Shown here: piece by piece, positions 1 to 8,630 of the stretch
How positions within the stretch are numbered: position 1 is the stretch's first letter
Layout: every line of letters begins with the position of its first letter
Origin: Roseibium sp. Sym1
GTDB taxonomy: Bacteria; Pseudomonadota; Alphaproteobacteria; Rhizobiales; Stappiaceae
Direction: 5' to 3'
Length of the DNA: 64,000 nucleotides
Assembly: GCF_027359675.1 (NCBI RefSeq)
Contig: NZ_CP114786.1
Location: forward strand, 3,012,501-3,076,500
The notes under the pieces: generated by a model
The model's database searches: none
Seen by the model: only the letters and a program-made list of their open reading frames with translations
Told to the model about the DNA's origin: nothing
Made by a program: the position numbers and the translations under genes

Positions 1-196
1 GCAGGCTTTCAACCACCGTCCAGTCGAAGCCCGCGGCCGCAATCTGCTTGCGGGTGTCGGCAATCGTCTGTTGCGGCCAGACCTGGCCGTAGGGAATCTC
101 ATGCAGGGCGGTGACGATACTCGTCGCCCCCGTCTGGGCGATCTCGGCAAGCGAAATGCGGTCGAAGCCGCCGTACCAGCGCCAACTCTCGATCAT
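1..196 (-). CDS. uxuA: Mannonate dehydratase UxuA (N-terminal part, cut by window edge)
   Basis: About 65 N-terminal residues are visible, starting at an ATG read from 196 downward. The sequence opens with MIESWRWYGGFDRISL and continues with a segment containing ALHEIPYG, which is typical of the start of mannonate dehydratase. The family converts D-mannonate to 2-keto-3-deoxygluconate in the cytoplasm. The start codon overlaps the stop of the upstream uxuB by 4 bases (ATGA), so the two are translationally coupled as the last visible genes of the uronate operon. The remainder lies outside the window, so its integrity cannot be judged. Confidence 0.85.
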   Translation of the reverse strand, partial: MIESWRWYGGFDRISLAEIAQTGATSIVTALHEIPYGQVWPQQTIADTRKQIAAAGFDWTVVESL

Positions 197-1656
197 GCCA
201 GCGCCTCGACTGTTTTCCGGACGCCGCCGTTCACCAGGTTCGTGTAGGCAGAGCTGACGGACGGCCGGATCGCCGTGGCCAGGGACGGGTCGAATATGTC
301 CCTGACTTCAAGAAGCGCGGTCACCTTTGCAGCCGGATCCTTCGCATTGTCCGAAAGCGACTTCAGCCGGTCGGCCATCGGGTCGCGGACGTCGATGGGT
401 GCACCATCCAGTCCGGTTCCGCCGACATAGACCATCCAGGCGGCAACGGCGAGGCAGAGACCCGGGCTGGGCCGGTCCGCCGCAAGATTGTCCCGAAGCG
501 TTCCGAGAATGCGCTGCGGCAGTTTCTGGCTGCCGTCCATGGCGATCTGCCATGTGCGATGACGGATACCCGGATTGGCGTAGCGTTCGAAGAGAGCATC
601 CGCATAGGCCTCGAGGTCGACGCCCGGCGGTGCCTGGAACGACGGGATGATCTCCTTTCGCCAGAGAGACTTGACGAAGCGGGCGAAAGCCGGGTCGGCC
701 ACCGTTTCGGCGATGGTCTCGTGACCGGCGAGATAACCGAGATAGGCGAGCGAGGAATGGGTGCCGTTGAGCATCCTGAGTTTCATGTGCTCATAGGCCG
801 TCACGTTGCCGACCAGTTCGACACCGGCCGCGGCGAGGTCCGGCCTCGCGTCTTCGCCATAGGCGGGTACGAAATCGTCTTCGACGACCCATTGGCGGAA
901 CGGTTCGTGGAGGACCGGGGCGGCATCGTAGCGGCCGGTCTTCTGCGCCAGCGCGTCGACATCCTCCGGCTTGGTCGCAGGCACGATCCGGTCGACCATG
1001 GTGGCGGGAAACCGGCCTTCGGACGCGATCCAGGCCGCGAGTTCGGGATCGAGGCGCTCGGCAAGATCGAGAACGATGCCACGGACCAGGCGGCCGTTGT
1101 CGGGAAGATTGTCGCAGGTCAGGACGGTGAAAGGCGGCAGGCCGGTGGCCTTGCGCCGTGCAAGCGCGCGCACCAGGTAGCCCGGAGCGGACACGGGCAG
1201 GGCGTGCGTCAGATCGTGACGGATGTCGGGGTGGTCCGGGTTCAGCCGGCCGGTTGCCGGATCGTGGCAATAGCCCTTCTCGGTGACGGTGAGGGTGACG
1301 ATCCTTGTGGTGGGATCGGCCATCGACGTCAGGACGGCTTCCGGGTTCTCGCGCGCAACAAGCACATCGACCACGCTTTCCACCTGGCGCAGCGTTTCGC
1401 CCTCGGGGCCGAGTTCCTGGGCGGTGTAGACAAAGTCCTGGGGGGCCAGCTGGTCGTGCATGCGCGGGCTTTGCAGGCTGACCCCGATGATGCCCCAGTC
1501 GCCGCCGGACGCCGCCATGGCGTCCTCGATATAGATGGCACCGAAGGCCCGGAAGAAGGCGCCCAGCCCGAGATGGACGATGCCGGCCGCCGGCGCCTTG
1601 CCTTTCACCCGGGCAAGTCTTGGAATGTCAGCGCGCAAGCCAGCCTCCGTCGACAT
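193..1656 (-). CDS. uxuB: Fructuronate reductase / mannitol dehydrogenase family protein
   Basis: A protein of 487 residues, the usual length for the long-chain polyol dehydrogenase family. An N-terminal nucleotide-binding segment reads IVHLGLGAF. The family signature K-x5-N-x2-H is present as KLRMLNGTH near the middle. UxuB reduces D-fructuronate to D-mannonate with NADH. Between kduD and uxuA in the uronate operon, this role is more likely than mannitol oxidation. The reading frame stays open far upstream (to about 1983), but that part is only kduD read in another frame. The ATG at 1656 is the first start that gives a normal family N-terminus, and it overlaps the 3' end of kduD by 29 bases. 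No clear Shine-Dalgarno is seen, which fits translational coupling. The motif is GAFFRAF where many homologues have GAFHRAH. Confidence 0.85.
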   Translation of the reverse strand: MSTEAGLRADIPRLARVKGKAPAAGIVHLGLGAFFRAFGAIYIEDAMAASGGDWGIIGVSLQSPRMHDQLAPQDFVYTAQELGPEGETLRQVESVVDVLVARENPEAVLTSMADPTTRIVTLTVTEKGYCHDPATGRLNPDHPDIRHDLTHALPVSAPGYLVRALARRKATGLPPFTVLTCDNLPDNGRLVRGIVLDLAERLDPELAAWIASEGRFPATMVDRIVPATKPEDVDALAQKTGRYDAAPVLHEPFRQWVVEDDFVPAYGEDARPDLAAAGVELVGNVTAYEHMKLRMLNGTHSSLAYLGYLAGHETIAETVADPAFARFVKSLWRKEIIPSFQAPPGVDLEAYADALFERYANPGIRHRTWQIAMDGSQKLPQRILGTLRDNLAADRPSPGLCLAVAAWMVYVGGTGLDGAPIDVRDPMADRLKSLSDNAKDPAAKVTALLEVRDIFDPSLATAIRPSVSSAYTNLVNGGVRKTVEALA

Positions 1657-2356
1657 TGAGAACCGCGCCGTGGATGTACTTGGCCGCCGGAGACGCCAGG
1701 AAAACCGCGGCTTCGCCAATATCGCTGGCTTCGCCCCAGCGTCCCGCCGGGATGCGTTCAAGGATCTGCCGGTTGCGGTCCGGATCGTTGCGCAGCGCCT
1801 CGGTGTTATTGGTGGCGATGTAGCCGGGGGCGATCGCGTTGACGTTGATGCCCTTCGCCGCCCACTCGTTGGCCAGCAACTTGGTGATGCCGGCGACACC
1901 GTGCTTGGAGGCGGTATAGGACGGCACACGGATGCCGCCCTGGAAGGACAGCAGCGACGCGATGTTGACGATGGATGCGCCACGGCCCGCGGCCAGGGCC
2001 GCCTTGCCGAAGGCCTGGCAGGTGAAGAACACCGCCTTCAGGTTGACGTCCATCACGTCGTCCCAGTCGGCTTCCGTGAAGTCGACGGAGTCCGCCCGCC
2101 GGATGATACCGGCATTGTTGACCAGGATGTCGATCCGCTCGTTTTCGAACAGCGGCACGGCGGCCATCGGGTCGGAGAAGTCCAGTGGCACGTGGCGGCC
2201 GTTGCCGATCCTTGCCAGCGTCTCGTCGCAATCCCGGCGGGCGGCGCAAAAAACCTCGGCGCCGGCCTCGCTCATGGCCACGGCGATGGCCTGGCCGATG
2301 CCGGTATTCGCGCCGGTGACGAGGGCGCGCTTGCCTTCAAGCGAAAAGGCGCTCAC
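1628..2356 (-). CDS. kduD: 2-dehydro-3-deoxy-D-gluconate 5-dehydrogenase (SDR family)
   Basis: A 242-residue classical short-chain dehydrogenase. It has the cofactor motif TGANTGIG near residue 15, NNAG near residue 80, a catalytic Ser followed by YTASK near residue 150, and a C-terminal VDGGW. This matches KduD, which reduces 2,5-diketo-3-deoxygluconate to KDG in unsaturated uronate catabolism. The start is a GTG at 2356 that overlaps the kduI stop (GTGA) and has GGAGG about 7 bases upstream inside kduI. Being directly downstream of kduI supports the call over a generic gluconate dehydrogenase. Confidence 0.88.
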   Translation of the reverse strand: MSAFSLEGKRALVTGANTGIGQAIAVAMSEAGAEVFCAARRDCDETLARIGNGRHVPLDFSDPMAAVPLFENERIDILVNNAGIIRRADSVDFTEADWDDVMDVNLKAVFFTCQAFGKAALAAGRGASIVNIASLLSFQGGIRVPSYTASKHGVAGITKLLANEWAAKGINVNAIAPGYIATNNTEALRNDPDRNRQILERIPAGRWGEASDIGEAAVFLASPAAKYIHGAVLNVDGGWLAR

Positions 2357-3177
2357 CGCAGGTCCTCCATGGCGATCATGTCCATGTCGGTGAAGTCGAC
2401 ATTGTCACCGGCCATCGCCCAGCAGAACGTGTAGGCACCCGTGCCGGCGCCGCAGTGGATCGACCAGGGCGGGGAGATCACCGCGTCTTCGTTGGCCATG
2501 ACAAGGTGCCGGGTCTCTTCAGGCTTGCCCATGAAATGGAACACACGCTGGTCCGGGCCGAGCTCGAAATAGAGATAGGCTTCCATGCGCCGGTCGTGGA
2601 CATGGGCCGGCATGGTGTTCCAGACCGAGCCGGGTGCGAACTGGGTGTATCCCATCAGCAGCTGGCAGCTTTCGGCGACTTCCGGATGCAGGAACTGCAG
2701 GATGACGCGCTCGTTGGAGGTCTCGGCGGATCCGAGTTCGACCCGGCGCGCGTCCGTCAGCTTGATCAGCTTGGTCGGGCAGGTCCGGTGCGCCGGGGCG
2801 GACAGGATATAGAACCGTCCGGCGCCGGAAAAGGTGACCGGTCCGGAGCCCATGCCGACATAGAGCACTTCGCCCGAGCCGACTTCATAGGTCTCGCCGC
2901 CGACCGACACGGTGCCGGGGTCGCCGATATTGAGGACACCGAGTTCACGCCGGTCGAGCAGGGACGGGGTTCCGGCCTCCTTGACCTGATCGAGCACCAG
3001 GCTGCCGCCGGCCGGCACGGCACCGCCCAGGATCAGGCGGTCGTAATGGGTGTAGACGAGGTTGATCTTCCCGTCCTGGAACAGGCCCGAAGCATGAAAA
3101 TGCTCGCGCAGGCCGGATGTGTCGAGCGCCTTGGCCGTTTCCGGATCAATGGCATAGCGGGTTTCAACGGTCAGCAT
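2353..3177 (-). CDS. kduI: 5-dehydro-4-deoxy-D-glucuronate isomerase
   Basis: A 274-residue protein, close to the usual ~278 for KduI. It contains the cupin metal-binding segment MPAHVHDRRMEAYLYFEL around residues 190-210 and a conserved C-terminal segment ending PPWSIHCGAGT...AGDN. KduI isomerises 5-keto-4-deoxyuronate (DKI), released from pectin- or glycosaminoglycan-type unsaturated uronides, to 2,5-diketo-3-deoxygluconate, the substrate of KduD. The gene is translationally coupled to kduD and follows the kdgF-like cupin gene in the same operon. Confidence 0.93.
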   Translation of the reverse strand: MLTVETRYAIDPETAKALDTSGLREHFHASGLFQDGKINLVYTHYDRLILGGAVPAGGSLVLDQVKEAGTPSLLDRRELGVLNIGDPGTVSVGGETYEVGSGEVLYVGMGSGPVTFSGAGRFYILSAPAHRTCPTKLIKLTDARRVELGSAETSNERVILQFLHPEVAESCQLLMGYTQFAPGSVWNTMPAHVHDRRMEAYLYFELGPDQRVFHFMGKPEETRHLVMANEDAVISPPWSIHCGAGTGAYTFCWAMAGDNVDFTDMDMIAMEDLR

Positions 3178-3203
3178 GGCAAGTCCTTTTGCTCAAGAGT
3201 GTC

Positions 3204-3521
3204 TCAAAGAAAATCGTCGCGGCGCGGTGTGAAGGTGTCGATCAGGGTTCCCGGTTCCAGGCAGACGCAGCCGTGGACCGCATCTGAGGGAATGACAAAG
3301 CTGTCGCCCGGTCCGACCTCGAACTCCTCGCCGCCGATGGAGAACCGGAAGCGGCCGCTTTCGACATAGGTCGACTGGACATGGGGGTGATTGTGCAGCT
3401 TGCCCTCGGCGCCTTCCTCGCGGAAGCGGAAGGCGACCACCATCAGCTCCGCTGTCTCGGAGAGCACCTGACGGCGGATGCCGGGATCCGCGGTGACTTC
3501 CGGATAGGTTCTTACGTACAT
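3204..3521 (-). CDS. kdgF: KdgF-like cupin (unsaturated uronate ring-opening)
   Basis: A 105-residue single-domain cupin. The metal-binding motif is HNHPHVQSTYVESGRF around residues 45-60; the second motif includes IPSDAVHG, and the protein ends in TPRRDDFL. Members of the KdgF family speed conversion of 4,5-unsaturated monouronates from pectin or alginate lysis to the linear keto form used by KduI or DEH reductases. The start at 3521 was chosen because the upstream part of the open frame overlaps dctM and has no cupin character. It lies between dctM and kduI, as expected for the pathway. Confidence 0.8.
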   Translation of the reverse strand: MYVRTYPEVTADPGIRRQVLSETAELMVVAFRFREEGAEGKLHNHPHVQSTYVESGRFRFSIGGEEFEVGPGDSFVIPSDAVHGCVCLEPGTLIDTFTPRRDDFL

Positions 3522-3531
3522 CGGTTCAGCC

Positions 3532-4812
3532 TCAATGGAACAGGGACGGCAGCCACAGGGACAGCGCCGGAATGTAGGTGACCAGCAGCAGCGTGAAGAC
3601 AGCAGCGGCATAGAAAGGCCAGATGGTGCGGATCGCATCCCAGACGGAGATCTTGCCGACGGCGCAGCCGACGAAGAGCACGGTGCCGACCGGTGGTGTG
3701 CACAGGCCGATGCCGAGATTGAGCACCAGGATGACGCCGAAATGGACCGGGTCGACGCCGAAGGCGGTGGCGACCGGCAGGAAAATCGGGGTCGTGATCA
3801 CGATCAGCGGCGACATGTCCATGAAGGTGCCCAGGAACAGGAGCACGATGTTGAGCATCAACAGGATGATCAGCGGGTTTTCGGAAATGTCCTTCAGGAA
3901 GGCGACCAGCTCGGCCGGGATGCGCAGGAAGGCAAGCAGCCAGCCGAAGGAAGCGGCACAGCCGATCACCAGCAGCACCATGGCCGTGGTGCGCACGGCT
4001 GCCTTGGTGGCCGCGACGAAATCGGGCCAGTGCATGGTGCGGTAGGCGAGCGTGGTCACGAGCAGGGCATAGACGGCGGCGATGCAGGAGCTTTCCGACG
4101 CGGTGAAGACGCCTGAGCGCACGCCGCCGAAGATGATGCCTATGAGGAGCAGACCCGGAATCGCGTTGACGAACAGCCAGCCGAGCGCCGGCCAGCCCGG
4201 GAACTTCTCGGTCGGATAGCCTGCGCGCTTGGCGACGAACCAGGCGGTGACCATCAGGCTGATGGCCAGCAGCATGCCGGGGATGATGCCCGCAGTGAAC
4301 AGGTCGGCGATGGACAGGCGGCCGCCGGCCGAGATCGAATAGATGATCATGTTGTGCGAGGGCGGCAGCATCAGCGCGATGATCGACGACAGCACCGTGA
4401 CATTGACGCCGTACTCGACGGAATAGCCGCGTTCCTTCATCTGCGGGATCATCAGGCCGCCGATGGCGGTGGCGTCGGCCGCCGCCGAGCCGGAAATGCC
4501 GCCGAAGAGGACCGAAGCGGCAATGTTGACCTGTCCGAGGCCGCCGCGCGCATGTCCGACGGCGGCCCCTGCAAGGGCCACCAGTCTTCGGGCGATGTCG
4601 CCGCGCACCATCAGTTCGCCGGCGAAGATGAAGAACGGGATCGCCATCAGCGCGAACACCGAGACGCCGGAATTGAGACGCTGGAACACGATGACCGGCG
4701 GCAGTCCCATGTAGAGCACGGTCGCGAGGGAGGCGGCTCCGAGGCAGAATGCGACCGGCGTGCCGATCAGGAGCAGGGTCGTGAAGGTGCCGAAAAGAAT
4801 GAGCGGTTCCAT
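3532..4812 (-). CDS. TRAP transporter large permease (DctM family)
   Basis: A 426-residue, strongly hydrophobic protein with about 12 predicted membrane segments. It has typical DctM features: an N-terminal MEPLILFGTF, GSAAADATAIG in the first third, and the conserved C-terminal NLGIGLCTPPVGTVLF. It forms the main translocation subunit of a sodium-coupled tripartite ATP-independent periplasmic importer. The start codon lies 1 base after the dctQ stop. Context between uronate catabolic genes points to uptake of glucuronate, galacturonate or unsaturated oligouronides. The substrate is inferred, not shown. Confidence 0.92.
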   Translation of the reverse strand: MEPLILFGTFTTLLLIGTPVAFCLGAASLATVLYMGLPPVIVFQRLNSGVSVFALMAIPFFIFAGELMVRGDIARRLVALAGAAVGHARGGLGQVNIAASVLFGGISGSAAADATAIGGLMIPQMKERGYSVEYGVNVTVLSSIIALMLPPSHNMIIYSISAGGRLSIADLFTAGIIPGMLLAISLMVTAWFVAKRAGYPTEKFPGWPALGWLFVNAIPGLLLIGIIFGGVRSGVFTASESSCIAAVYALLVTTLAYRTMHWPDFVAATKAAVRTTAMVLLVIGCAASFGWLLAFLRIPAELVAFLKDISENPLIILLMLNIVLLFLGTFMDMSPLIVITTPIFLPVATAFGVDPVHFGVILVLNLGIGLCTPPVGTVLFVGCAVGKISVWDAIRTIWPFYAAAVFTLLLVTYIPALSLWLPSLFH

Positions 4813-4813
4813 G

Positions 4814-5341
4814 TCAGGCGACCTCCTCGATGGGGTCCTCGCCGAAACGCGCGGTCGGCAGGCCGGCGGCCCGGCGAACCAGGCGTTCCAGGGAGAACAG
4901 GAAAACCAGGCAGCCACCGGCCACCAGGGGAAGGAAATCGACGGCCCCGGAAACGCCGAGCGACGGCAGTTTCACGTCCCAGGCGGACAGGGCGAGTTCG
5001 GCGCCGAACCAGGCCATGCCTGCCCCGAAGGCGGCGACCACGGCGTCGGAAATGCTGAACAGGATCAGTTTCGCGCCACCAGGAAGAAAATAGAGCAGCA
5101 CGTCGAAGCTGAGGTGATAGCCCTCGCGGATGCCGACCGCCGCGCCGAGGAAGATGAACCAGCCCATCAGGATGACGGAGGCCGGTTCCGACCAGACCAG
5201 GCTGTCGTTCATCACGTAGCGCATGAAGACCTGGGCGGTGATGAAGGCGGTCATGAGGATGAGGCCACTGCCGGCAAGCCAAAGGGCGGCCGTGGAGACG
5301 AGGCGCAAGGCCTGTGCTGCAAGGGTGAGTTGGGACTGCAC
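4814..5341 (-). CDS. TRAP transporter small permease (DctQ family)
   Basis: A 175-residue membrane protein with four hydrophobic segments. The family pattern is visible: FMRYVMNDSLVWSEP followed by GWFIFLGAAVGIREGYHLSFD in the middle third. DctQ is the small partner that docks with DctM. The gene sits between dctP and dctM in the normal TRAP order. A GC-rich hairpin (5362-5386) separates it from dctP. Confidence 0.9.
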   Translation of the reverse strand: MQSQLTLAAQALRLVSTAALWLAGSGLILMTAFITAQVFMRYVMNDSLVWSEPASVILMGWFIFLGAAVGIREGYHLSFDVLLYFLPGGAKLILFSISDAVVAAFGAGMAWFGAELALSAWDVKLPSLGVSGAVDFLPLVAGGCLVFLFSLERLVRRAAGLPTARFGEDPIEEVA

Positions 5342-5361
5342 GTCGGGATCCTGAAAAGGGG

Positions 5362-5386
5362 GCCTGCGGCCGGGTGGGCCGCAGGC
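5362..5386 (-). terminator. Intra-operon hairpin between dctP and dctQ
   Basis: A perfect 10-bp inverted repeat, GCCTGCGGCC and GGCCGCAGGC, with a 5-base loop, lies in the 53-base gap between the dctP stop and the dctQ start. On the transcribed strand it is followed by only a short T run (CCCCTTTTC). It is therefore more likely a partial terminator or mRNA-stabilising stem that favours binding-protein expression over the permeases than a full stop. Confidence 0.5.
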
Positions 5387-5394
5387 GGTGGGCT

Positions 5395-6375
5395 TTAGTC
5401 GGTCGCCCGGATGCGGGACACCAGGTCTTTCAGCTTGTCGGAAGTGACATGCTTTTCATAGACGCTGTCCATGGCCGCCATGAACGGGGCCTTGTCGATC
5501 TCGGTGATGACCTCGACGCCGGCTGCGCGGACCTTTTCCTCGGAAGCCTTTTCACGGGCCTGCCACTGCTCACGCATGAACGGAACGGAGTCCTTGGCAG
5601 CCTGGCGCACGGCTTCCTGGTCTTCCGCAGACAGCTCGTCCCAGGTCTTCTTGGACATCACCAGGACTTCCGGCACGATCAGGTGCTCGTCCAGCGTGTA
5701 GTAGCCGGCGACTTCGTAGTGCCCGGAGGATTCGAAGGACGGCCAGTTGTTTTCCGCTCCGTCGATGACGCCGGTCTGGATCGAGGAATAGACCTCGCCA
5801 TAGGGCATCGGCGTTGCGTTGGCGCCCAGGGCCGACATCATGTCGACGAAGATGTCCGACTGCATGACACGGACCTTCATGCCTTCAAGGTCCTCGATCG
5901 ACTTGATCGGCTTGACCTTGTTGTAGAAGCTGCGCGAGCCGCCGTCATAGAAGGCCAGGCCGACATACCCATGCGGTTCGAACGCCGCCAGGATTTCGTC
6001 GCCGATCGGGCCGTCCATCACGGTGTGCATGTGATCGACACCCTTGAAGACGTAGGGCAGCGAGACGACCTTGGTTTCCTCGACCAGGTTGTTGAACGGG
6101 CCCATGGAGACACGGTTCAGGTCGATGACGCCGAACTTGGTCTGCTCGATCGTGTCCTTTTCCTCTCCCAGCTGGGCGGAATGGAACACTTCAACGCAGA
6201 TGCGGCCGTCGGTGCGCTCTTCCAGAAGCTTGCCCATCTGCTTGACGGCTTCGACCGTCGGGTAACCGTCAGGATGGGTGTCGGACGATTTCAGGGTCAC
6301 TTCGCATGCGAGCGATGCGGATGTGAGCGCGGCGGTAGCCATAAGGGATGCCGCAAGGGTCTTCAATACTTTCAT
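5395..6375 (-). CDS. TRAP transporter substrate-binding protein (DctP family)
   Basis: A 326-residue periplasmic binding protein with a Sec signal peptide ([20 protein letters not shown], cleavage near SLA-CEV). The DctP core includes [20 protein letters not shown] near residue 35 and the ligand-binding stretch [11 protein letters not shown] with its conserved arginine. A further family segment follows around [19 protein letters not shown]. It captures the solute for the DctQM permease. The start has a strong Shine-Dalgarno (GGGAGGAG). Clustering with uxaC and kdu genes suggests a uronate ligand, by inference. Confidence 0.92.
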   Translation of the reverse strand: MKVLKTLAASLMATAALTSASLACEVTLKSSDTHPDGYPTVEAVKQMGKLLEERTDGRICVEVFHSAQLGEEKDTIEQTKFGVIDLNRVSMGPFNNLVEETKVVSLPYVFKGVDHMHTVMDGPIGDEILAAFEPHGYVGLAFYDGGSRSFYNKVKPIKSIEDLEGMKVRVMQSDIFVDMMSALGANATPMPYGEVYSSIQTGVIDGAENNWPSFESSGHYEVAGYYTLDEHLIVPEVLVMSKKTWDELSAEDQEAVRQAAKDSVPFMREQWQAREKASEEKVRAAGVEVITEIDKAPFMAAMDSVYEKHVTSDKLKDLVSRIRATD

Positions 6376-6398
6376 ACTCTCCTCCCGAAGTTGGCTCG

Positions 6399-7841
6399 TC
6401 AGAGCCGGTAAGCCTGCTTGGCAAGCCTGTAAGTGAGGTCATGTGCGACCTCGTATGCCTCGTCCTCGTCCAGCCTTCCGGATGTCACGAGCGATGCGAG
6501 GTAAGCGCAGTCGACCCGGCGGGCCACATCGTGGCGGGCCGGAATCGAGCAAAAGGCGCGGGTGTCGTCGTTGAAGCCGACGGTGTTGTAGAAACCGGCC
6601 GTTTCCGTGGTCATTTCGCGAAAGCGGCGCATGCCTTCCGGACTGTCGTAGAACCACCAGGCCGGGCCGAGCTTCAGCGTCGGGTAGACGCCGGCCAGCG
6701 GGGCCAGCTCGCGGGAATAGGCGGTCTCGTCCAGGGTGAACAGGATGATCGAAAGATCCTTTTCCAGCCCGACCGCGTCGAGAAGCGGCTTGAGCGCGCG
6801 GACATAGTCCGTCCGCGTGGGGATGTCGAAGCCCTTGTCGCGGCCGAAACGCTGCATGATCCCGCCCGAATGGTTGCGGAAGCTGCCCGGATGGATCTGC
6901 AGGACCAGACCGTCCTCCAGGCTCATGCGTGCCATTTCGGTCAGCATGTGACCGCGGAAGGCGTCGGCCTCCTCGGCGGTGCAGGATCCGGTGAGGGCCT
7001 TCTGGAACAGCTCCTCGGCCTTTGCCTGCGACAGGTTTTCCGTGCGCGCGCTGGCGTGGCCGTGGTCCGAGGAGGTGGCGCCAAAGGACTTGAAATAGGC
7101 CCGCCGCGCGCGATGAGCATTGAGATAGCCCTGCCAGGTGGTCGCGGCTTCCCCGGCCAGCTCGCCGAAGGTCTCGATGTTTGCCGCAAATCCCTCGAAT
7201 TCCGGGTCGACGACGGCGTCAGGCCGGTAGGCGGTGACGACGCGGCCGCTCCAGCCGCTGTCCCGGATCATGCGATGCCATTTCAGGTCGTCGAGCGGCG
7301 ATTCCGTGGTGGCGATCACCTCGATGTTGAAGCGCTCGAACAGGGCGCGCGGCCGGAATTCGGGACGGGCCAGGCAGTCCGCGATGTGGTCATAGGCCTC
7401 GTCCGCGGTTTCCGCCGAAATCCGCTTGGTAAAGCCGAACACCTCCTGGAAGGCGTGGGTGAGCCACATGCGCGAGGGGGTCGCCCGCAGAAGATGAAAA
7501 TTCTCCGCGAAGATCCGCCAGATCTTGCGGCTGTCGGTCTCCGTCAGGCCGCCGTCAGCGCGCGGCACGCCCAGTTCGGCGAGGTCGATTCCCTGCGAGA
7601 ACAGCATCCGGAACACGTAGTGATCCGGCACGATGAACAGCTGCGCGGGGTCGGGAAAGGCTTCGTTTTCGGCGTACCAGCGCGGATCGGTGTGTCCGTG
7701 CGGGCTGATGATCGGAAGGTACTTGATACCCGCATACAGCTGCACCGCCAGGTCGCGGGAGGCCGGATCGGCGGGAAACAGGCGATTCGGGTCGAGGCCG
7801 TTTGCCGAATCTGCCGGCGCATCCGCTAGGCCCAGTGACAT
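6399..7841 (-). CDS. uxaC: Glucuronate isomerase
   Basis: A 480-residue protein, slightly longer than the ~470 of E. coli UxaC. It carries the amidohydrolase-like metal motif [13 protein letters not shown] at residues ~46-58, and later segments such as [12 protein letters not shown] and [17 protein letters not shown] are family landmarks. UxaC converts D-glucuronate to D-fructuronate (and galacturonate to tagaturonate). It is the first gene of the minus-strand uronate operon, facing the GntR-type regulator across a 94-base promoter region. Confidence 0.95.
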   Translation of the reverse strand: MSLGLADAPADSANGLDPNRLFPADPASRDLAVQLYAGIKYLPIISPHGHTDPRWYAENEAFPDPAQLFIVPDHYVFRMLFSQGIDLAELGVPRADGGLTETDSRKIWRIFAENFHLLRATPSRMWLTHAFQEVFGFTKRISAETADEAYDHIADCLARPEFRPRALFERFNIEVIATTESPLDDLKWHRMIRDSGWSGRVVTAYRPDAVVDPEFEGFAANIETFGELAGEAATTWQGYLNAHRARRAYFKSFGATSSDHGHASARTENLSQAKAEELFQKALTGSCTAEEADAFRGHMLTEMARMSLEDGLVLQIHPGSFRNHSGGIMQRFGRDKGFDIPTRTDYVRALKPLLDAVGLEKDLSIILFTLDETAYSRELAPLAGVYPTLKLGPAWWFYDSPEGMRRFREMTTETAGFYNTVGFNDDTRAFCSIPARHDVARRVDCAYLASLVTSGRLDEDEAYEVAHDLTYRLAKQAYRL

Positions 7842-7935
7842 TCATTCCTCCCGGTTGGCTGTTTTGCCGTGCTCAATGTTGCAGCTAGTAAACTGATATG
7901 CTAGTTGAGTAGACGAGTCAACGGAGAGAAATCAG
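7842..7935. promoter_or_regulatory. Divergent promoter region uxaC / GntR regulator with candidate operator
   Basis: This 94-base gap separates the uxaC operon from the regulator-kdgK operon. At 7891-7906 lies AACTGATATGCTAGTT, a dyad with four-base arms (AACT/AGTT) and a symmetric AT centre. It is the most AT-rich, symmetric part of the gap. CTAGT also recurs as a direct repeat at 7884 and 7901. It is a plausible site for the adjacent FadR-type regulator; binding is inferred only. Confidence 0.45.
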
Positions 7936-8628
7936 ATGGCAGATGGCAGCGCCCTCAAGGTGCTCGAACCGCTCAGGATCCCGACCGTCGCGGATACGGT
8001 GTTCGAAGAGCTGTACCAGCAGATCCTGTCACTGGATCTCGCGCCCGGTACACGGGTGTCCGAAGCGGAAGTGGCCAAGGCCTTCGGCGTGTCGCGCCAG
8101 CCGGTCCGCGATGCCTTCTACCGGCTGTCCCAGCTCGGTTTCCTCCTGATCCGGCCGCAACGGGCAACGGTGATCACAAAGATTTCCGAGGCTGCCGTCC
8201 TCAGGGCCAGGTTCGTTCGCACGGCGCTTGAGATTGCCAGCCTGAGGGCGGCGATCGAGGTGATCACGGACGACCAGGTCAAGGACCTCGAGGCTCTGCT
8301 GGAAGAGCAGGCAGCTGCGGTCAGGACAGACGAACGCCAGCTCTTTCACAATCTTGACGACGCCTTCCACCGGCGCATCTGCGAGATCTCCGGCCATGAC
8401 TATGTCTGGGCCCTGATCCGCGAACAGAAGGCGCATATGGACCGGGTGCGGTTCCTGTCGCTGGCGTCCGGTGCGCAGGTGGCCCTCGACGATCACCTCG
8501 TCATCATCGATGCCATTCGCAAGCGCGACGGGGCGCAGGCGGAAGCACTGCTGGTCGAGCATCTCGGGCGAATCGAGACCATCCTGGGCCGGATCCGGGC
8601 CGAAAACTCCGCCCATTTCGAGGACTGA
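7936..8628 (+). CDS. GntR/FadR-family regulator, probable uronate regulon repressor
   Basis: A 230-residue protein with an N-terminal winged helix (residues ~20-85, including VSEAEVAKAFGVSRQPVRDAFYRL). An FCD effector domain follows, with metal/ligand residues visible as D-x3-H (DDAFHRRI) and later H (DDHLVIIDAIRKRDG). Position between the uxaC operon and kdgK, with a Shine-Dalgarno (GGAGAG) before the ATG, makes it the likely local repressor responding to fructuronate, glucuronate or KDG. It resembles the ExuR/UxuR/KdgR functional group of the FadR family, but the effector cannot be read from sequence. Confidence 0.88.
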   Translation: MADGSALKVLEPLRIPTVADTVFEELYQQILSLDLAPGTRVSEAEVAKAFGVSRQPVRDAFYRLSQLGFLLIRPQRATVITKISEAAVLRARFVRTALEIASLRAAIEVITDDQVKDLEALLEEQAAAVRTDERQLFHNLDDAFHRRICEISGHDYVWALIREQKAHMDRVRFLSLASGAQVALDDHLVIIDAIRKRDGAQAEALLVEHLGRIETILGRIRAENSAHFED

Positions 8629-8630
8629 GC